A stretch of DNA of 62,490 bases from NCBI GenBank assembly GCA_030151885.1, contig JASLCG010000106.1, positions 1 to 62,490 of the forward strand. Reading direction: 5' to 3'. A program made the translations under genes and the position numbers. Below, piece by piece: positions 8,335 through 18,139 of this stretch. The stretch comes from Bacteroides sp. GTDB lineage: Bacteria; Bacteroidota; Bacteroidia; Bacteroidales; Bacteroidaceae. The notes under the pieces are model-generated. The model was not told the origin of the DNA. It did not search any database and saw only the letters and a program-made list of their open reading frames with translations. Numbering within the stretch: position 1 is the stretch's first letter; each line of letters starts with the position of its first letter.

Positions 8335-9816
8335 ATGAAAAAAAATATACAATACATATTTCTATTTATGGTTGCTGCTATGCTATTTAATAGCTGTGAT
8401 TTAGATAGATTCCCTAGCGACAGTTTGCCTATTAATGATGCTTGGACTGATCTTAAGTCTGCACGAAGATTTGATAGAGGTTTAATGAAAAACTTTCGCT
8501 CATATCAAGGAGGAGTATTTACTTATGCTACCGATATTCAATCCGACTTATTTAATGCTCTAGAAGGGTATGGTAATAATAGTGGAGATTTATATCGTTG
8601 GGATTTTACAAATAGTGAAAGTAGTATCTCTTCTATCTATGAGTATAATTTTATTATGATTAATAATAGTAATAATATTATTAAGAACATAGATAATGTA
8701 GAAGCTCTTAGTGAGAATGAAGCATTAGAAATAGCAGCTTTGAAGGGCAGAGCTTATTTTATTCGAGCAATGGCTTACTTTACACTAGTGCAGCGTTATG
8801 CAGAAAACTATGTTGATGTAAATCCAGCAGAAGCCCTAGGTCTTCCTCTAATGACAGAGTATAACCAAGTTCATAAGAAACCTTCTAGAGCTAGTCTTGA
8901 AGATACTTACAAGTTTATTATTGAAGATTTAAATGTAGCAGAGCAAAATCTAAAAGTAAAGGGAAGAGCTAATGCAGAATATCTTACTGCAGATGTTGTT
9001 AAGGCTCTTCAAGCTAGAGTTTATTTAGCAAAAGGAGATTATAAAGCTGCTATTGAATCGGCAAGTGCTATTTTAGATACTTATCCATTAGTGAGTACTT
9101 CTGACGATTATGCTAAGTACTGGGTAAATGATACAAGCTCTGAGATTATTTTAAGATTCTATGGATCACAAGATGAGCGTACTTATGACTTTAGCTATTA
9201 TACTAACTATCTGGCGAAGGCTAAAGCTTATAGTCCTTATTATATTCCTGTAAAGTCTGTTGTCGAAATGTATGATTCTGAAGACATACGTTTTGGTGTA
9301 TTCTTTAAAGAGGCTGCTATAAATGTGAATAATATAAAGGTCAATGACTGCTATATTCTTTTTAAATATCCAGGTAATCCTGAAATGCAGAAAACGCCGT
9401 ATGAAACTTATAATAAAATGAAGCCATTTAGAATTGCAGAGCAATACTTAATATTGGCAGAAGCATATTATAAAGAAGGTAACTTTGAAAAATCTAAAGA
9501 GTATTTGAATAAACTAAAATCTTCAAGAAAGGCCAAAGAAGTTACTTCAACTGGAGATGAACTGTTCTCTGAAATAAAAGATGAGTGGATAAGAGAGTTT
9601 ATAGGGGAAGGAATGAGACTTGATCAGCTTAAACGTTGGGGAGACTCTATAGATCGAAGATCAAAAGGTATTCAAAGTGAGATGGTTGTTTTGGAAGGAG
9701 AAAAATATAGTGATTTAGTAATTGCTCCTACGAGTGAGTTATACTATAAAATAGTATGGGAAATACCAAATCATGATTTAAAATCGAATGGCAATATACT
9801 TCCGAACTGGAAATAA
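8335..9816 (+). CDS. RagB/SusD family nutrient-uptake lipoprotein, pair 1
   Basis: The 493-residue protein begins with a lipoprotein signal ending LFNSC; Cys21 is the predicted lipidation site, followed by acidic residues typical of surface-exported Bacteroidetes lipoproteins. TPR-like helical segments of the SusD fold are visible (ALKGRAYFIRAMAYFTLVQRY; ALQARVYLAKGDYKAAIESA; RIAEQYLILAEAYYKEGNF), with the C-terminal EFIGEGMRLDQLKRWGD typical of the family. It acts as the lid that captures substrate for the SusC channel encoded immediately upstream. A strong terminator follows. Confidence 0.95.
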   Translation: MKKNIQYIFLFMVAAMLFNSCDLDRFPSDSLPINDAWTDLKSARRFDRGLMKNFRSYQGGVFTYATDIQSDLFNALEGYGNNSGDLYRWDFTNSESSISSIYEYNFIMINNSNNIIKNIDNVEALSENEALEIAALKGRAYFIRAMAYFTLVQRYAENYVDVNPAEALGLPLMTEYNQVHKKPSRASLEDTYKFIIEDLNVAEQNLKVKGRANAEYLTADVVKALQARVYLAKGDYKAAIESASAILDTYPLVSTSDDYAKYWVNDTSSEIILRFYGSQDERTYDFSYYTNYLAKAKAYSPYYIPVKSVVEMYDSEDIRFGVFFKEAAINVNNIKVNDCYILFKYPGNPEMQKTPYETYNKMKPFRIAEQYLILAEAYYKEGNFEKSKEYLNKLKSSRKAKEVTSTGDELFSEIKDEWIREFIGEGMRLDQLKRWGDSIDRRSKGIQSEMVVLEGEKYSDLVIAPTSELYYKIVWEIPNHDLKSNGNILPNWK

Positions 9817-9840
9817 TAAGAGTTATATATGGTTTTATAA

Positions 9841-9870
9841 AAGGCTTGACATCTTGTCAAGCCTTTTTTT
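9841..9870 (+). terminator. Intrinsic terminator after SusC/SusD pair 1
   Basis: A perfect 10-bp stem AAGGCTTGAC (9841-9850) and GTCAAGCCTT (9856-9865), with a 5-nt loop, is followed by T residues. It separates the two SusC/SusD pairs into independent units. Confidence 0.9.
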
Positions 9871-10200
9871 GTTTGAATTGAATTACTATTGAAATATTTG
9901 ATAAAACTTACTTTTTGTTTTTACGAATTGATCTTTTTAGAGCTTGTAGGGTGTCATTTTGTAATAAATATACTATTAATATGTTATTTTGATATATATC
10001 AATTCGTTTATTTCTGTGTTATATTTAACATTTTACTAATAAAAAAACGATTTATTGTAATAATATACGTTGAATATGTGCTTTTAAATGCCTTTTTGTA
10101 CTTTTTTTTACTAAAAGTTGATAAATATGATATTTATTAATATAATTGCAAAATGTAAATGTTTAAAAGATTTTAGTGTAGAACTATCAAGTAAGAATTT
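9871..10200. other. AT-rich intergenic region between the SusC/SusD pairs
   Basis: About 330 very AT-rich bases after the terminator. An 83-codon frame at 9889-10140 encodes a Phe/Ile/Leu/Tyr-rich string, as expected from random AT-rich sequence, and I do not consider it a gene. The only signals I support are the candidate promoter at 10118-10148 and a 5' leader whose last bases (CAAGTAAGAATTT) resemble those before the first SusC (CAAGTTAAAATTT). Confidence 0.5.
10118..10148 (+). promoter_or_regulatory. Candidate promoter for SusC/SusD pair 2
   Basis: TTG (10118-10120), a 20-nt spacer and TATAATTG (10141-10148), one mismatch from TAnnTTTG, lie 52 nt before the start codon. Confidence 0.4.
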
Positions 10201-13200
10201 ATGGAAAAAAGATTGATGATGTTATTAACCTTTTGTTTTATAGGTATAGGGTTAATAACTGCACAGACTAGAAAGGTAACAGGTACTGTGCTATCCGATG
10301 AGGATGGTCTCCCTGTAATAGGTGCAAGTGTTTTAGTAAAAGGAACTTCTTCAGGTACAATTACTGATTTCGATGGTAATTTCGTATTAAGCAATGTTCC
10401 TGAAAGTGCTACAACACTTGTAGTTTCTTACATAGGGATGAAAAAAGAAGAAATTAAAATTAAACCTCAACTGAATATTGTTTTATATCCAGATACAGAG
10501 ATGTTAGAAGAGGTTATGGTAGTAGCTTTTGGTAAAGCAAAAAAATCTGCTTTTACAGGATCTGCTGCAACGGTAAAAAGCGATAAAATTATTGGAAGAC
10601 AGTCGTCCAACGTAACCAACTCCCTATCTGGACAGGTGGCAGGTGTACAGACTACTAGTTCCAATGGTCAGCCAGGAGAGTCTGCAACAGTGCGTATTCG
10701 TGGTATCGGTTCTATTGCTGCTGGTAATAGTCCGTTGTATGTTGTAGATGGTGTGCCTTTTGATGGAGCAATATCATCTATTAACCCACAAGATATAGAG
10801 AGTATGACTGTATTAAAAGATGCTGCTTCAAATGCACTTTATGGTGCGCGTGGAGCTAATGGTGTAATTTTAATAAATACTCGCTCTGGGAAAAAAGATG
10901 GAAAAGCTACTATAAACTTCGATGCAAAATGGGGTAGTAATAGAAGAGCAGTTCCTAATTACAATGTATTGAAAAGCCCTGCAGAATTTTATGAGTTTGC
11001 TCACTTAAGTTTATACAACTCTGCTTTAGCTGATGTTAATATTACTCCTGATGGAGCATATGATTATGCTAATGAGAACTTATTTTCTCCTAGAAATGGT
11101 GGTGTTGGCTATCAAGTTTACTCATTTCCTAAAGGTGAACAACTAATCGGAAGAGATGGTAAACTAAATCCTAATGCAACACTAGGTTATAGCGATGGTA
11201 AAAATTACTTTAGACCAGACAACTGGTATGATGAAGTTTTTGATACAGGAAACTTGCGTCAAGAGTATAATGTGAGTGTTAGTGGTGCTAGTGATAAAAT
11301 TAATTATTACATGTCAGCTGGTTATCTTGATGATAAAGGTATCATTCCTAACTCAGGATTTACTCGTTACTCTACTCGTTTAAAAGCAGACTATCAAGCA
11401 AAAAACTGGTTGAAACTTGGAGCTAACTTAAGTTATGTAAACTCAAAGAGTTCTTACCCAAGAGACCAGTCTGGATCTTCTTCTGGTAATATATTCTATG
11501 TAACGAACATGATTGCTCCAATCTATCCATTATATATACGTGATGCTGATGGTAATGTCATGAAAGATAGAAGAGGTTATACAATGTATGACTTTGGTGA
11601 TAAGGTTAGAGTTCGTCCATTTATGAGTCAATCTAACCCAGCATCTTCTATAGAGCTAGATAGACGTCAATTCTCTACAGACTTTTTTAGTGGTAAATGG
11701 TATGCTAACATCTCTTTCTTAGAGAATTTAGTATTTACAATGAATATTGGAACCGATGTAACGAATAGAAGAACTGCAGCGCGATTAAATCCGTACTACG
11801 GTCAGTTTGCTCCTAATGGAATTCTTTCAGCATCTAGCCTTCGAAATGCTTCTATTAATAGACAGTTCCTATTAACATACAACATTGATTTTGATAAGCA
11901 CGCTTTAGACTTTTTAGGAGGTTATGAAGCGTATACATTAAAGCAGCAAGTTTTATCTGGTAGCAAAGAGAAAATCTATAACCCAGATAATATGGACTTG
12001 GATAATGCTATTTTATCACCAACTGTTAACTCAAGTACAGAACGATATAATACAGCTGGTTACTTATTTAGAGCTCAGTATAATTACGATAATAAGTACT
12101 TCGGTTCAGTATCGTTCCGTAGAGATGGTTCTTCTAGATTCCATAAGGATAATAGATGGGGTAACTTCTGGTCTGTAGGTGGTGGTTGGTTAATGAGCCA
12201 AGAAGAATTCCTACAAGATGTGAAGTGGATTAATATGTTGAAGTTTAAAATGAGCTATGGTGTACAAGGTAATGATGACCTTCTTTATGCTAGTGGAGCT
12301 TCTAACTATTATCCTTACTTAGATCAATATGCTTTGAGTAATCAAAATGGAGATTTTGGTTTAGCTTTAGACTATAAAGGGAATAAAGATATTACTTGGG
12401 AAACATCTCATAGTTTCAACACTGGGTTTGATTTCGAATTACTAAGTAATCGTTTAAATGGTAGTATTGAGTATTTTTCTCGTAAAACTACTGATATGTT
12501 ATATTATAAACCAACTCCAATCTCATGGGGATATAGCAGTATTCCTATGAACGTAGGTTCGATGATAAATAGAGGTGTTGAGTTAGATTTAACAGGTGTT
12601 GCATATGTAAATAAAAATATAAATTGGGATGTGAATTTTAACCTTACTCATGTTAAAAATAAAATCCTAAAACTAGACAAGTCTCTTAATGGACAATTAA
12701 TTGACGGTACTAGAATATTTAAAGAAGGAGAGTCTCTATACCAAATGTATTTGAGAAATTATGCTGGTGTAGATAAAGAAACAGGAGAAGCATTGTATTA
12801 TGTTGATAATGTTGATGCTGATGGTAAAGTAACTAGAGATACAACAGCTGATTGGAATAAAGCTACACAGTATAAAACAGGAGATTTACTTCCTAAAGTA
12901 TATGGTGGTTTTGGAACAACTCTAAAAGTGTTTGATTTTGACTTTGGTATGTCATTTGCATATCAATTAGGAGGTACAGTATATGATGGTACTTATGCAG
13001 GCTTAATGCATGTTGGTGGTAGAAATTCAGGTACTAACTGGCATAAAGATATGGCTAATGCTTGGACTCCAGAAAACACAAATACAAATATTCCACAACT
13101 AAATGGTTCTAGTGCTTATGCTAACTCAACATCTGATAGGTTCTTGATAAGCTCGAATTACTTAAGTTTACAAAATATAACTTTAGGCTATTCTGTACCT

Positions 13201-13377
13201 AGAAAATCTTTAAATAAAATTGGAGTATCTTCTTTACGCTTTTATGTAGTTGCCGATAATGTAGCTCTATTTGCTAAGCGTAAAGGACTAGATCCTCGTC
13301 AAGGTTATATGTCTGTTAATAATAGCGGATACTCTGCTATGAGAACTATTTCTGGTGGTTTAACTCTAACATTTTAA
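10201..13377 (+). CDS. SusC/RagA family TonB-dependent outer-membrane transporter, pair 2
   Basis: A 1058-residue paralog of the upstream transporter. It has a signal peptide ending ..GLITAQ, a carboxypeptidase-regulatory-like domain (about 25-100, SGTVLSDEDGLPVIGAS replaced here by TGTVLSDEDGLPVIGAS), a TonB-box-like segment (EEVMVVAFGKAKK), a plug (GQVAGVQTTSSNGQPG; NALYGARGANGVILINTRSG) and a long barrel ending in TLTF. The N-terminal domain is very close to that of pair 1, while the barrel differs strongly in length, so the two pairs probably take up different ligands. No STN domain is present. The partner SusD follows by 15 nt. Confidence 0.95.
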   Translation: MEKRLMMLLTFCFIGIGLITAQTRKVTGTVLSDEDGLPVIGASVLVKGTSSGTITDFDGNFVLSNVPESATTLVVSYIGMKKEEIKIKPQLNIVLYPDTEMLEEVMVVAFGKAKKSAFTGSAATVKSDKIIGRQSSNVTNSLSGQVAGVQTTSSNGQPGESATVRIRGIGSIAAGNSPLYVVDGVPFDGAISSINPQDIESMTVLKDAASNALYGARGANGVILINTRSGKKDGKATINFDAKWGSNRRAVPNYNVLKSPAEFYEFAHLSLYNSALADVNITPDGAYDYANENLFSPRNGGVGYQVYSFPKGEQLIGRDGKLNPNATLGYSDGKNYFRPDNWYDEVFDTGNLRQEYNVSVSGASDKINYYMSAGYLDDKGIIPNSGFTRYSTRLKADYQAKNWLKLGANLSYVNSKSSYPRDQSGSSSGNIFYVTNMIAPIYPLYIRDADGNVMKDRRGYTMYDFGDKVRVRPFMSQSNPASSIELDRRQFSTDFFSGKWYANISFLENLVFTMNIGTDVTNRRTAARLNPYYGQFAPNGILSASSLRNASINRQFLLTYNIDFDKHALDFLGGYEAYTLKQQVLSGSKEKIYNPDNMDLDNAILSPTVNSSTERYNTAGYLFRAQYNYDNKYFGSVSFRRDGSSRFHKDNRWGNFWSVGGGWLMSQEEFLQDVKWINMLKFKMSYGVQGNDDLLYASGASNYYPYLDQYALSNQNGDFGLALDYKGNKDITWETSHSFNTGFDFELLSNRLNGSIEYFSRKTTDMLYYKPTPISWGYSSIPMNVGSMINRGVELDLTGVAYVNKNINWDVNFNLTHVKNKILKLDKSLNGQLIDGTRIFKEGESLYQMYLRNYAGVDKETGEALYYVDNVDADGKVTRDTTADWNKATQYKTGDLLPKVYGGFGTTLKVFDFDFGMSFAYQLGGTVYDGTYAGLMHVGGRNSGTNWHKDMANAWTPENTNTNIPQLNGSSAYANSTSDRFLISSNYLSLQNITLGYSVPRKSLNKIGVSSLRFYVVADNVALFAKRKGLDPRQGYMSVNNSGYSAMRTISGGLTLTF

Positions 13378-13392
13378 ATAAATTAGACTAGT

Positions 13393-15015
13393 ATGAAAAA
13401 ATATATATATTTATTATCTCTTCTAGGACTATTCTCTGTATCATCATGTAGTTTAGATGCGTTTCCTGAAGGTGGTATTGTATCTGAAGATCAAAGAGAT
13501 GATATTAGTGAAAAAGACCCAAATAAGCTAATCGTTTTTGCAAAAGGAATCTCTGCAAACTATGTAAAGTTTGATGCTTTAGAGGAAAATGGAAGCTTCC
13601 ACTCTGATTATGGTTATGCTGCTGTATGTCAAATACTAGATATGTCTGGACAGGACTATATGGCACCATTAATGGGGTATAACTGGTTTAGTTCAACTAT
13701 GTTATTTAGAGATAGAACACTTAACTCAAGTGCTTCCGAAATAATGTGGAGATTATATTATAATGTAATTAAATCTTCAAATGATGTGCTAAGAGTAATT
13801 GCACCACTAGAAGAAACAGGTGAAACTCAATACGATAAAGAACTATTCAGAATGTATATTGCTCAAGGTTATACGAATAGAGCATTTGCTTACTTCCAAT
13901 TGGCACAAACTTATCAGTTCACTTATGTAGGTAATGAAAATAAACCTGCGGTTCCGTTAATTCTTCTTGAAAATGATGAAAGAAATGTTTCTGGAAGAGC
14001 AACTTTGCAACAGGTTTATGATGTAATTGTAGATGATTTACAAAAAGCTGTTGACTTGTTAAAAGGAAATAGAGAGGTAAAAGTTCCTGATAAGAGTTTT
14101 GTCGACTTAGGTGTTGTATATGGTGTGTTTGCTAAAGTAATGTTAGTTATGAACAAGTGGGAAGAGGCTGCTAAGTATGCTAGATTAGCTATTGAAAGCT
14201 CTAATGCAGCTCCTTACTCTATAGAAGAATTGAAAAAACCAGCACTAAATACAGCTTCGGCATCTTCGTGGATGTGGGCAAATCTTATTACAGAAGAGAA
14301 TGATATTGTGAAGACTGGTATTATTAATTGGCCTTCTCACTTGTGTTCTTTCACAGGTAATGGATATACTACAGCTGGAGCATTTAGAAGTGTAAATAGC
14401 AATTTATGGAATAAAATATCAGAATCTGATATTAGAAAACATAGCTGGTGGGTAGATGGAGAAATGAAGGCACCATATACAGATAATATTGATGTTAAAG
14501 GAGAACCACTTGCAGAATATTTGGGCTTTGATCCATATACCAATATTAAGTTTGGTCCTTATCAGAACATTATGTTGAATACTATAAATGCATCTGACTG
14601 GCCAATGATGCGTATTGAAGAGATGTACTTTATTGAAGCAGAAGCTTTAGGGATGACATCACTTCCTCAGGGTAAAAAGGCACTTGAAGATTTTATGAAT
14701 GCATATAGATATCCTAATGCAGATTATAGAGCAGAAGTGAGCAGTAGCGAGGAACTTCAGGATGAAATTTGGTTACAAAGAAGAATTGAATTCTGGGGTG
14801 AAGGTTTGGCATTTTTTGATCTTAAACGTTTAAAAAAACCCGTAGTTCGTATTGTTGATGGTAAAACATCTTATCCAAAGGATGCACGATTTGTAATACC
14901 AGCAGATGATCCAATTATGCTATGGTTAATACCTCAAAAAGAGATTGAAGCGAATGTAAACTTATCTCAAGCTGATAATAATGCGATAGGAAATACTCCT
15001 AAACCACAGTCTTAA
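13393..15015 (+). CDS. RagB/SusD family nutrient-uptake lipoprotein, pair 2
   Basis: The 540-residue protein has a lipoprotein signal ending SVSSC (Cys19). SusD-family helices (QGYTNRAFAYFQLAQTYQF; VYGVFAKVMLVMNKWEEAAKYA; MRIEEMYFIEAEALG) and the C-terminal RRIEFWGEGLAFFDLKRLKKP motif are clear. It is longer than the pair 1 SusD by 47 residues and has an extended N-terminal loop region. It is the surface substrate-binding partner of the SusC immediately upstream. A terminator lies 25 nt after the stop. Confidence 0.95.
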   Translation: MKKYIYLLSLLGLFSVSSCSLDAFPEGGIVSEDQRDDISEKDPNKLIVFAKGISANYVKFDALEENGSFHSDYGYAAVCQILDMSGQDYMAPLMGYNWFSSTMLFRDRTLNSSASEIMWRLYYNVIKSSNDVLRVIAPLEETGETQYDKELFRMYIAQGYTNRAFAYFQLAQTYQFTYVGNENKPAVPLILLENDERNVSGRATLQQVYDVIVDDLQKAVDLLKGNREVKVPDKSFVDLGVVYGVFAKVMLVMNKWEEAAKYARLAIESSNAAPYSIEELKKPALNTASASSWMWANLITEENDIVKTGIINWPSHLCSFTGNGYTTAGAFRSVNSNLWNKISESDIRKHSWWVDGEMKAPYTDNIDVKGEPLAEYLGFDPYTNIKFGPYQNIMLNTINASDWPMMRIEEMYFIEAEALGMTSLPQGKKALEDFMNAYRYPNADYRAEVSSSEELQDEIWLQRRIEFWGEGLAFFDLKRLKKPVVRIVDGKTSYPKDARFVIPADDPIMLWLIPQKEIEANVNLSQADNNAIGNTPKPQS

Positions 15016-15040
15016 TACAAGACTGCTTAAATAACTAATA

Positions 15041-15071
15041 AAAGTCACTATCATTAGATGGTGACTTTTTT
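15041..15071 (+). terminator. Intrinsic terminator after SusC/SusD pair 2
   Basis: A 12-bp stem with one wobble pair (AAAGTCACTATC at 15041-15052 with GATGGTGACTTT at 15057-15068), loop ATTA, is followed by T residues. Confidence 0.9.
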
Positions 15072-15103
15072 AGTTTATAGAGGCTCCCTTACGCTATTTT
15101 TCT

Positions 15104-15111
15104 TATATTTG
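15104..15111 (+). promoter_or_regulatory. -7 promoter element of hflX
   Basis: TATATTTG is an exact TAnnTTTG match 26 nt before the hflX start codon. The -33 position has no clear TTG. Confidence 0.55.
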
Positions 15112-15136
15112 TTATACGAATATTTAAATAATATAT

Positions 15137-16393
15137 ATGAAAGATTTTGTTATATCAGATGTCCAAACAGAAACTGCTGTGTTAGTTGGTTTGGTCACCC
15201 AATTTCAAGATGAACGTAAAACAGAAGAGTATCTAGATGAGCTTGAGTTTTTGGCAGATACTGCAGGAGCGCAAGTTGTAAAACGCTTTACACAAAAGCT
15301 AGATATGCAAAATTCTGTGACATACGTAGGAAAGGGGAAACTGTCTGAAATCAAAGAGTATGTGGAAGAGTATGAAGTGGGGATGGTTATCTTTGATGAT
15401 GAGCTTAGTGCTAAACAAATACGAAATATCGAGAAAGAACTTAATGTTAAAATTCTTGATAGAACTTCATTAATATTAGACATCTTTGCAATGAGAGCTC
15501 AGACGGCAAGTGCTAAGACACAAGTAGAATTGGCTCAATATCAATACATGTTACCACGATTAACCAGATTATGGACGCACTTAGAGCGTCAAGGTGGTGG
15601 TGCTGGAGCAGGAAAAGGAGGTTCTGTTGGGCTTCGTGGACCTGGTGAAACTCAGCTAGAGATGGATAAGCGTATTATTGGTAAGCGTATCTCTCTCTTG
15701 AAAAAACAATTGGCAGATATTGATGTCCAAAAGGCCACACAAAGAAAAAACAGAGGTCGTCTTATTCGTGTCGCTTTAGTAGGATATACAAATGTTGGAA
15801 AGTCTACAATCATGAATATGTTAGCTAAAAGTGAGGTCTTTGCAGAGAATAAGCTTTTTGCAACACTAGATACAACGGTTCGTAAGGTTGTTGTAGGAAA
15901 TCTTCCTTTTTTATTATCCGATACGGTAGGTTTTATACGTAAATTACCAACAGATTTAGTTGATTCTTTTAAATCTACACTTGATGAAGTGCGTGAGGCA
16001 GACTTGTTAATTCACGTAGTAGATATATCTCACCCAACATTTGAAGATCAGATTGAAGTTGTAAATAAGACTCTTGCAGATATAGAAAGTTCTGATAAGC
16101 CTGTAGTCCTTGTTTTCAACAAAATAGATGCTTACTCTTTTGTACAAAAAGATGAGGATGATTTGACCCCTGCAACTAAAGAAAATAGATCATTAGAAGA
16201 GTTAATGAATACGTGGATGGCTAAAAACTCCGATTGTATATTTATATCTGCGAAGGAAAAAACAAATATTGAAAACTTCAGGAAAGAAATATACGATAGG
16301 GTACGTGAACTACATGTACAAAGATTTCCTTATAATGATTTCTTGTATCCTACATTCGATGAAGGAGAGCTTTCTGAAGAAGAGAATGAGTAA
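15137..16393 (+). CDS. hflX: GTPase HflX, ribosome rescue/splitting factor
   Basis: HflX is a ribosome-associated GTPase that can split stalled or stressed 70S ribosomes. The N-terminal HflX domain contains NSVTYVGKGKLSE (about 59-71), followed by the glycine-rich GGAGAGKGGSVGLRGPGETQLE linker region. The G domain has P-loop GYTNVGKST near 216, DTVGFIRKLP near 261 and FNKID near 331. The C-terminus is short (ends EEENE). At 418 residues it has the usual length. It stands between two terminator-like hairpins as a probable single-gene unit. Confidence 0.95.
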   Translation: MKDFVISDVQTETAVLVGLVTQFQDERKTEEYLDELEFLADTAGAQVVKRFTQKLDMQNSVTYVGKGKLSEIKEYVEEYEVGMVIFDDELSAKQIRNIEKELNVKILDRTSLILDIFAMRAQTASAKTQVELAQYQYMLPRLTRLWTHLERQGGGAGAGKGGSVGLRGPGETQLEMDKRIIGKRISLLKKQLADIDVQKATQRKNRGRLIRVALVGYTNVGKSTIMNMLAKSEVFAENKLFATLDTTVRKVVVGNLPFLLSDTVGFIRKLPTDLVDSFKSTLDEVREADLLIHVVDISHPTFEDQIEVVNKTLADIESSDKPVVLVFNKIDAYSFVQKDEDDLTPATKENRSLEELMNTWMAKNSDCIFISAKEKTNIENFRKEIYDRVRELHVQRFPYNDFLYPTFDEGELSEEENE

Positions 16394-16411
16394 ATTATCG
16401 TCAACTTTATG

Positions 16412-16438
16412 ATTTAAGCCATAAAAGGCTTAAATTTG
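16412..16438 (+). promoter_or_regulatory. Hairpin overlapping the fumarase -7 box
   Basis: A 9-bp inverted repeat, ATTTAAGCC (16412-16420) and GGCTTAAAT (16427-16435), overlaps an exact -7 box TAAATTTG (16431-16438). It could be a weak end of the hflX transcript, an operator, or both; it lacks a proper T tract. The box lies 35 nt before the fumarase start. Confidence 0.45.
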
Positions 16439-16473
16439 TTCTACTTACAATTTTATAATAAATAATATAACTT

Positions 16474-18123
16474 ATGGCAACACCTCCATTTAAGTATCAA
16501 AAACCATTTCCAATGGGTAAAGATACTACAGAGTACTATTTAGTAACTAAAGATTATGTATCTGTTAGTGAATTTGAAGGAAATGAAATTTTAAAAGTTC
16601 AACCAGAAGCTCTTACAGTAGTAGCTAATGCTGCTTTTCGCGATGTAGCGTTCTTACTTCGTGAAGAACACAATAAGCAAGTAGCTAAAATTCTGTCAGA
16701 TCCAGAAGCTAGTGAAAACGATAAGTATGTAGCTCTTACATTCTTACGTAATGCAGAAGTTTCGGCTAAAGGTAAACTGCCTGTTTGTCAAGATACAGGT
16801 ACTGCCATCATTCTAGGTAAAAAAGGACAGAATGTGTGGACAGGCATTAACGACGAAGAGGCTTTATCTAAAGGTGTATATAAAACATATACGGAAGAGA
16901 ATTTAAGATATTCTCAAAACGTACCTTTAGATATGTATAAAGAGCAAAATACACGTTGTAACTTACCAGCACAGATTGACTTATTGGCTGTAGAGGGTAA
17001 TGAATATAACTTCTTGTGTATTGCTAAAGGTGGTGGTTCCGCTAATAAAACATATTTATATCAAGAGACTAAAGCTCTTTTAAATCCAGAAAAGTTAGTA
17101 CCATTCTTAGTTGAAAAGATTAAAACATTAGGTACTGCAGCATGTCCTCCATACCATATTGCTTTTGTTATCGGTGGTACTTCTGCAGAAGTTAACTTAA
17201 AAACTGTAAAATTAGCTTCAGCTAAGTATTATGATAACTTACCAACAGAAGGAAATGAAGGTGGTCAAGCCTTTAGAGATGTAGAGCTCGAAAAACAAGT
17301 TCTTGCAGAGACTCAAAAGATTGGTTTAGGTGCACAGTTTGGTGGTAAATACCTTGCTCATGATGTAAGAATTATTCGTTTACCTCGTCATGGAGCATCA
17401 TGCCCTGTTGGTATGGGTGTTTCTTGCTCTGCTGATAGAAATATCAAAGCTAAAATTAACAAAGATGGTATTTGGGTTGAAAAACTTGATGATAATCCAG
17501 CTAGACATATTCCAGAAGAGTTAAGAAGTAAAGGTGAAGGTGATTCTGTTAAGATAAATCTTAATCAACCAATGCCAGAAATATTGAAAGAGCTATCTAA
17601 GTATCCAGTATCGACTCGTTTATCTTTAAGTGGAACTATAATTGTAGCGCGAGATATTGCACATGCTAGATTAAAAGAGCGTCTTGATAGTGGACAAGGA
17701 TTACCTCAGTATATTAAAGATCATCCTGTTTATTATGCAGGACCAGCTAAAACTCCTGAAGGTATGGCTTGTGGCTCGATGGGACCAACAACAGCAGGAA
17801 GAATGGACCCATATGTTGATCCTTTCCAGGCAAATGGTGGTAGCTTAATTATGTTAGCTAAAGGTAATAGAAGCCAAGAGGTAACAGATGCTTGTCATAA
17901 ATATGGTGGTTTCTATCTTGGAAGTATTGGTGGCCCAGCTGCAATTCTTGCTCAAAATAATATTAAGAGTATTGAATGTGTTGAATACCCAGAACTTGGA
18001 ATGGAGGCTATTTATAAAATCGAGGTAGAAGATTTCCCTGCATTCATCCTTGTTGATGATAAAGGTAATGACTTCTTTAAAAAACTAGACAACAATTGTG
18101 CTGGTTGTAACTTGAATAAATAA
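16474..18123 (+). CDS. Fumarate hydratase, class I (iron-sulfur)
   Basis: This oxygen-sensitive [4Fe-4S] enzyme interconverts fumarate and malate. In a Bacteroidales anaerobe it would run mainly malate to fumarate in the reductive branch that feeds fumarate respiration. The 549-residue length and the cluster cysteines match the FumA/FumB type: Cys105 (PVCQDTGT), Cys224 (TAACPPYH) and Cys318 (CPVGMGVSC). The C-terminal domain contains GPAKTPEGMACGSMGPTTAGRMD in segments typical of the beta region, so both halves are fused in one chain. A -7 box lies upstream and a strong terminator downstream, so it is probably monocistronic. Confidence 0.95.
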   Translation: MATPPFKYQKPFPMGKDTTEYYLVTKDYVSVSEFEGNEILKVQPEALTVVANAAFRDVAFLLREEHNKQVAKILSDPEASENDKYVALTFLRNAEVSAKGKLPVCQDTGTAIILGKKGQNVWTGINDEEALSKGVYKTYTEENLRYSQNVPLDMYKEQNTRCNLPAQIDLLAVEGNEYNFLCIAKGGGSANKTYLYQETKALLNPEKLVPFLVEKIKTLGTAACPPYHIAFVIGGTSAEVNLKTVKLASAKYYDNLPTEGNEGGQAFRDVELEKQVLAETQKIGLGAQFGGKYLAHDVRIIRLPRHGASCPVGMGVSCSADRNIKAKINKDGIWVEKLDDNPARHIPEELRSKGEGDSVKINLNQPMPEILKELSKYPVSTRLSLSGTIIVARDIAHARLKERLDSGQGLPQYIKDHPVYYAGPAKTPEGMACGSMGPTTAGRMDPYVDPFQANGGSLIMLAKGNRSQEVTDACHKYGGFYLGSIGGPAAILAQNNIKSIECVEYPELGMEAIYKIEVEDFPAFILVDDKGNDFFKKLDNNCAGCNLNK

Positions 18124-18139
18124 TATATTATAGGATATA

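Noticed and set aside
9889..10140. 83-codon ORF between the SusC/SusD pairs
   Set aside because: Its composition (Phe, Ile, Leu, Tyr, Val) is what random AT-rich sequence gives, it overlaps the likely SusC promoter, and it lacks recognisable motifs. It is unlikely to be a gene.
5353..10199. Shared motif CAAGTA(A)GAAT in the SusC leaders and the tsaC palindrome
   Set aside because: The resemblance is short and AT-rich, and positions relative to promoters differ. I do not consider it a common operator on this evidence.
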